This document shows positions 59,940 through 64,000 of a stretch of DNA of 64,000 bases, piece by piece. Source of the stretch: Congeria kusceri (taxonomy: Eukaryota; Mollusca; Bivalvia; Myida; Dreissenidae). The notes under the pieces are model-generated. The model was not told the origin of the DNA, did not search any database, and worked only from the letters and a program-made list of their open reading frames with translations. Location of the stretch: NCBI GenBank assembly GCA_027627225.1, contig JAPFQT010000088.1:124001-188000 (forward strand), given 5' to 3'. The position numbers and the translations under genes were made by a program. Within the stretch, counting starts at the first letter, position 1, and the number at the start of each line of letters is the position of its first letter.

Positions 59940-61441
59940 TCAGAAATCCTCGACCCACGGTGTGGCCAGCTTGCCTCGACTGGAAGACGCTGCACGTTAT
60001 AATGAGCCTGTAAAACAGAAACACAGACACACTGAAGATGGAAGACCAACAACTCATGTGTGTGAACCAGGATTACAAATAAAACTTTTAATGGGAAGAT
60101 TTATATCAAGAGTAAATATGGTAAACAAATCTACAAAGTCATGATTTATCATGAAACAATAGCTGAAACATGTTCCTTTTTTAGTTAAAAATAACTTTGA
60201 CTTTTGACTACAAAAAACGACATTCAGTCCTAACCATTCTCTGGATATAATCTGTATGAACAATATTCCACAAGATTTTATTTTGCTTTCCACTCTGATC
60301 ACTTCGTGGTACATTAACTGATATTTTTCTTTTATTAGAACAGTACTTGATGGTATAGAAATGCATAGTTTCCAATAGATGTTTTAGATAGACAAGATGC
60401 TGTGTTTGTTAAACACACATGCCCCTGCTTGGTGCAGAAAAGGCATTTGAATTATTCTAAGTTAAAATTAGGTCAAGGTCAAAGTGAGGCTGGGTGATAT
60501 GGGTTGATAAGGAATGGTCATAAGCAAGAACTGTGTAAGCATCCAAGTGTTTTAGTAAGTGGTGTGAAACAGTAAAAACTAGTAAACATCGTATGGACAG
60601 AATCACTGAATCACGGATGGACAGGACAATCACTAAATGCCTCCCACATCAAGATGCCGGGGGAGTAAACGTTTGTGTACAACCAAGAAGTTTCAGTCCT
60701 TGATAGACAGGTTTCATACAGCTGGATCAGTAAGAGCTCTCGTGGGCCTGATCATTAATGAACTCGGAATGAGATATACAATGAATGAACATTGTGTTCA
60801 GGTTAGCTTAAACTTAACCAGAAACCATGTTTGTTTGCAGTTATTCGAACCATAACCAAAGGGACCCTATTCATCTCCAAGACTTTATATGAAATCAATT
60901 AACTGATTATTAACTGTTAGCTCATTAACTGGCAGAAAACAGCTATACACTGCATACCTCTGGCGTGGATTTCTACGTTCAACGGGGGAATGTCTGAGAT
61001 GGAGTTTGTCAAATGGCGATACTGCCCACGATTGTAGTCAGCTGCTTTGGCACAGACCTAGAGAGGCAGAATAATATAAAATCAAATAAAAAACAAACAA
61101 TCTTTAATAACACATCCGTATATTGATACAATTTGAGGTAGAAATATTATTTCCCTCGTTTCTGTCAGGATTGATTTTTATTTCATGGAGCTTGCATCAC
61201 TTAACCTATTCAAAAAACACAAAACATATTCTTTATACATGAAATTCAATAATTTAAATTATAAACACATATAAAACAAATGAAGCATACAAATCAAAGT
61301 AACAATGATGAAAGAAATCTAAACCCAACTTCTTGAAAACTGACATTGTGCCAACTTACAATCGGGTCTTAGCTGTTTGGTGGCCTTTGAGGGTTCATGT
61401 AGCAACAACTTCCCATTCAGTCTGAAAGTATCCACCACCAT
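59940..61441 (-). CDS. candidate small three-exon gene, unknown
   Basis: Minus-strand exons. First coding exon 61441-61360: ATG in AAGATGG context, 27 codons (MVVDTFRLNGKLLLHEPS...), donor CGATT|GTAAGT; the exon itself starts at 61468 after TATTTCAG. Second, ending 60958 at CAGAG|GTATGC, has one open frame (AADYNRGQYRHLTNSISDIP...). The obvious acceptor (CTCTCTAG, exon start 61057) gives the wrong phase; acceptors at 61044 or 61041 restore it. Third: the canonical acceptor (TTTTACAG, start 60007) brings a stop after three codons, whereas GTGCAG (start 59989) yields a tidy end, RGKLATPWVEDF and TGA at 59942-59940. Product about 72 residues, no domain recognised, soluble. AATAAA on this strand at 59589-59584 could end the transcript. 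Exon content seems real; the joins are inference. Confidence 0.4.
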
Positions 61442-61471
61442 CTTCTAGTGATGTCAGTACATTTGCACCTG

Positions 61472-62351
61472 AAATAGGAGAGTTACTTTAACTTAAAAGT
61501 TAAAGTAATTGTAAAGGAACTTGTTCACTGATTTCTTATCTTTGAAAAATGCACTTTAGTATCTTATCTGCAAAATGTAAAGCATCTGGACTAAAAAATA
61601 TAATTATATTAAGGAAAAAGAAGTTAATTAAAACATTTGTCTTCGCCGGGACTCAAACCTGAGACCGTGGGGATCAAAAGAGACAAAGCATGATAATGAT
61701 ATACACATGCATGTAAATAACAATTATCACAAGCTACTTTAGGGTCAGCGCAACTTCAACCAACAGAGGCAGAATAACTTTAAAATCTGACACAAATCTG
61801 TGGATGAATATTGTTCCTTGATTTCTGTTTTACATCCATCAGATTTGTTCTTGGTGCAGGTATTACTGAATCAATTTTTACAAGAAGTTTAAAGTCCCTT
61901 TACATTATTATAATGTGAACTTTTTATAAAGGCAATCAGTTGAAACACAGTATACACATTTTCCATTTGAATACCTCTTAATCAACTCAACACATGTATT
62001 TTAATAACATTTATTTAATTAGAAAGCAAAAGAAAATACTGACAAGAGAAAATACAACAGAGACTAGTTTGTAATGTAAAATGTCATCCTAAAAACCTAT
62101 TGGTGACATATTGCTGTTTTTCCGGGATAAATGACAGGAAATCATGAAACTAAATACACTGTTCTATATAATGTAAGGATGTAAAAAAAATAGAATTATG
62201 CTAGATTTTATTTATATTTGACATTAATGGCCTTTAATTATTTGTATTGAATACTGCTATCAAATAAGTAAACTGTATTGAGGAGCAAAATGCTGAAGCA
62301 TAACAAACCATATAACCATATATCATTCTAAAAGAAATTCATAGCTTGCTA
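61472..62351. other. AT-rich spacer
   Basis: No gene recognised. On the minus strand near 61640-61670 GGTTTGAGTCCCGGCG resembles a B box, but no A box is found at the right distance. Confidence 0.35.
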
Positions 62352-63675
62352 TGAACAAGAGGGCCATGATGGCCCAAAGCGCTCACCTGAGAACTGGTAC
62401 AGATGAATACCATACTGTTGTAACAGGTTTGAAAATAAAGGTATCTGAACAATACATAGTGGGGGTAGGATCAATTTAGATTTAAAACATCGGTAAGTGC
62501 AATGGGCTAACTAAAGTATAAGTTGGGTAGTGGATGTGCGTTTTTTTGCAAATGGTTCTCAAATCATTTTTCTCAATATTCTTACCTAACCCTTTTTCAT
62601 TAAGTCATTGACAATTCTGGAAAATGCACAAACAGTCCATGTTAATGTCTTTTTTGCAAACAGGTTTGGAAAACTAGTTGCAATGCCATAATTGTGATGG
62701 CTGTGCTATTAGGTAAAGTTTTGCTTTTTCTTTGATAATTTTCTTTCCAATGATGATAAATGATGTTAATGCAGGCTCTGAACACTTCAAAGTTGCATGT
62801 ACAAATAACTGCATGCAAGTCTTGCAACAGTTGGAATCAAACTTTATCAATCAATTGTTATGGTCATGCGCAAACTGTGTAAGTTTGGTCAACATTGAAT
62901 CAAAAATTGTGTGTGCAAGCCAATCTTTGATAACTTGTTGATGTTTTTTTCATAACACAAGGGGCAATAACTCTGGTGTTTCTGGCCCGATCATGCTTAT
63001 ATTCTACTTCATCTGTAGTCTTATGTTCATAGACAAACTGTACACGATTGGTGAAGATTGGATGAAAAATGAAGCTTCTATCCTGAATAATGTCCATTTT
63101 GCATATTTTTTCACAAACAAAGGGCAATAACTCTGGTGTTTCAATCCAATCTTGCTTATATTTGACTTCAACTGTAATCTCATGAAAATAGAAAAACTGC
63201 AAGATTGTTGAAGATTGGATGAAAAATGTCTCTCTCTATCCTGCATGATGTCCATTTTTGTATATTGTTTTAATCAACAAAGGGCAATAACTCTGGTGTT
63301 TGAAACGCGATCTGGCCCATTTTTGACGTCTGCTGAGATCTGATGATCATACACAAACTGTGAAAGTTTGGTTAAGATTGGATGGAATATAAAGTCTATA
63401 CGTAACATTGGAAAAAGACACTTTTGCACTTTTTTGCATGAAAAAGGGGCAATAACTCTGGTGTTACTGGTGTGTTCTGACCCAATAACAATCCCATCCG
63501 AGATTTTATGGTCTTACACAAACTGTGCAAGTTAGGTCAAGATTGAATAAAGAATGTAGTCTTTATCGCGATAACGGTCCAAATTGTTGACGGCACATTG
63601 ACGACAGACAACGCCGGAGAGGTACCCTATACCAATAGCTCACCAAGCACTTCGTGCTCAAGTAAGCTACAAACA
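62352..63675 (+). mobile_element. hairpin-ended element with four ~160-bp modules
   Basis: Opens with AGAGGGCCATGATGGCCCAA (a perfect GGGCCAT/ATGGCCC-type hairpin) and GCTCACCTGAG, and ends CAATAGCTCACCAAGCACTT then CGTGCTCAAG, a second hairpin. Between about 62955 and 63590 four diverged modules repeat GGGGCAATAACTCTGGTGTT, a TGATCAT/TGTTCAT phrase, CACAAACTGT and AAGATTGGATG-AAAATG. No transposase; ORFs within are shadows. It fills most of the intron next to the exon at 63681. Confidence 0.7.
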
Positions 63676-63680
63676 CTAAC

Positions 63681-63819
63681 CATGTCCCTTTCGAGACAAA
63701 CTGCCATTGTTAACAGAGGGCAGATGTCCCTGGTGACCATTCTGGTAGCAACAACTCTGTGTTCCCCTCCATCTTGTAGTGCGAGCTGCGCTATTGTTTC
63801 AGCAGAAACATAACTTATA
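63681..63819 (-). CDS. internal exon of an unknown gene
   Basis: On the minus strand 139 bp lie between TATTTTTGCAG| (start 63819) and GACATG|GTTAGT (end 63681). One frame is open (one base plus 46 codons, ending in phase 0): ISYVSAETIAQLALQDGG, then RVVATRMVTRDICPLL and AVCLERDM. It is amphipathic and looks like part of a helical repeat protein, but I recognise no family. Upstream exons would lie beyond the right edge; downstream, phase 0 into the exon at 61468 meets a stop after four codons, so a link to that gene is not supported. The element at 62352-63675 ends 5 bp inside its intron. Could also be part of a repeat, since TAGCAACAACT and CATCTT-TAGTG recur at 61401-61449. Confidence 0.35.
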
Positions 63820-63890
63820 CTGCAAAAATATACATTTAAATGAAACCTTTTGCACAGATTGGCAAATTGACAATATTTATTTATTTTTTT

Positions 63891-63960
63891 GTCACAGAAT
63901 CCAGAAAACAAGTACATTGTACATAAAGAAGGGAGATAACACATCTGACACAAAAATATA
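63891..63960 (+). repeat. fragment of a dispersed repeat
   Basis: GTCACAGAATCCAGAAAACA, then CATTGTACATAAAGAAGGGA and GATAACAC, correspond to 16308-16383. No function visible. Confidence 0.45.
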
Positions 63961-64000
63961 TTGGAAATACAGTGCCGATTAAATGAAATGGATAAAATTA

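Noticed and set aside
63004..63255. Minus-strand ORFs of 83-100 codons
   Set aside because: They run along the ~160-bp modules of the element at 62352-63675 and repeat the same peptide phrases.

Overview
The window is AT-rich metazoan DNA: spliced genes with GT-AG introns, long introns, no operons, and a very high load of tandem and interspersed repeats. Several repeat classes (elements opening with a GGGCC..GGCCC hairpin, ends with a GTGGGGGCA hairpin, modules reading 'gggcaataactctgg' or 'gttatggccc') are of a kind I associate with bivalve mollusc genomes. A TRIM-like B-box/coiled-coil/beta-propeller gene fits too, since bivalves carry expanded TRIM families. The bivalve assignment is inference; I cannot name the species.

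Layout: 1-475 is a 44-bp minisatellite beside an inverted-repeat element (490-963). 2.0-6.1 kb holds hairpin-ended elements and an old tandem duplication (about 3.43-4.33 and 4.36-6.08 kb) whose second copy was split by a transposon. 6.6-10.35 kb carries the one gene I can assemble with confidence, a three-exon TRIM-like gene of 544 codons; its first intron holds a modular repeat and a perfect 56-bp palindrome. 11-18 kb is mostly non-coding, with two tRNA-like sequences and a foldback element. 18.46-20.65 kb is a 65-bp satellite followed by a MITE with an 8-bp target duplication. 21.3-25.0 kb is richer in CpG and has a TATA-type promoter, an Asp-rich ORF, two exons with compatible phase and a 93-codon ORF; gene content is likely but incomplete. 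25.8-32.1 kb has a MITE, two more foldback copies, a 22-bp minisatellite and a 5'-truncated non-LTR retrotransposon with one in-frame stop.

34.59-46.06 kb is a single 11.5-kb array of a 28-bp unit (about 410 copies), organised as two large higher-order blocks of about 5.49 and 5.04 kb. A short block with ETS- and YY1-like sites lies only 180 bp beyond its right edge. 47-64 kb is mostly repeats: another hairpin-ended element, a 30-bp array at 51.1-51.8 kb that stays open in several frames, a foldback element at 53.2 kb, paired tRNA-like sequences with a strong G/C hairpin at 54.2-54.6 kb, and a 27-bp array at 57.0 kb. On the minus strand there are a candidate small three-exon gene (61.44-59.94 kb) and an exon of a further gene at the right edge (63.82-63.68 kb).

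No bacterial-type system, CRISPR array or complete autonomous transposon is visible. The most unusual content is the repeat architecture and the shortened second B-box of the TRIM-like protein.
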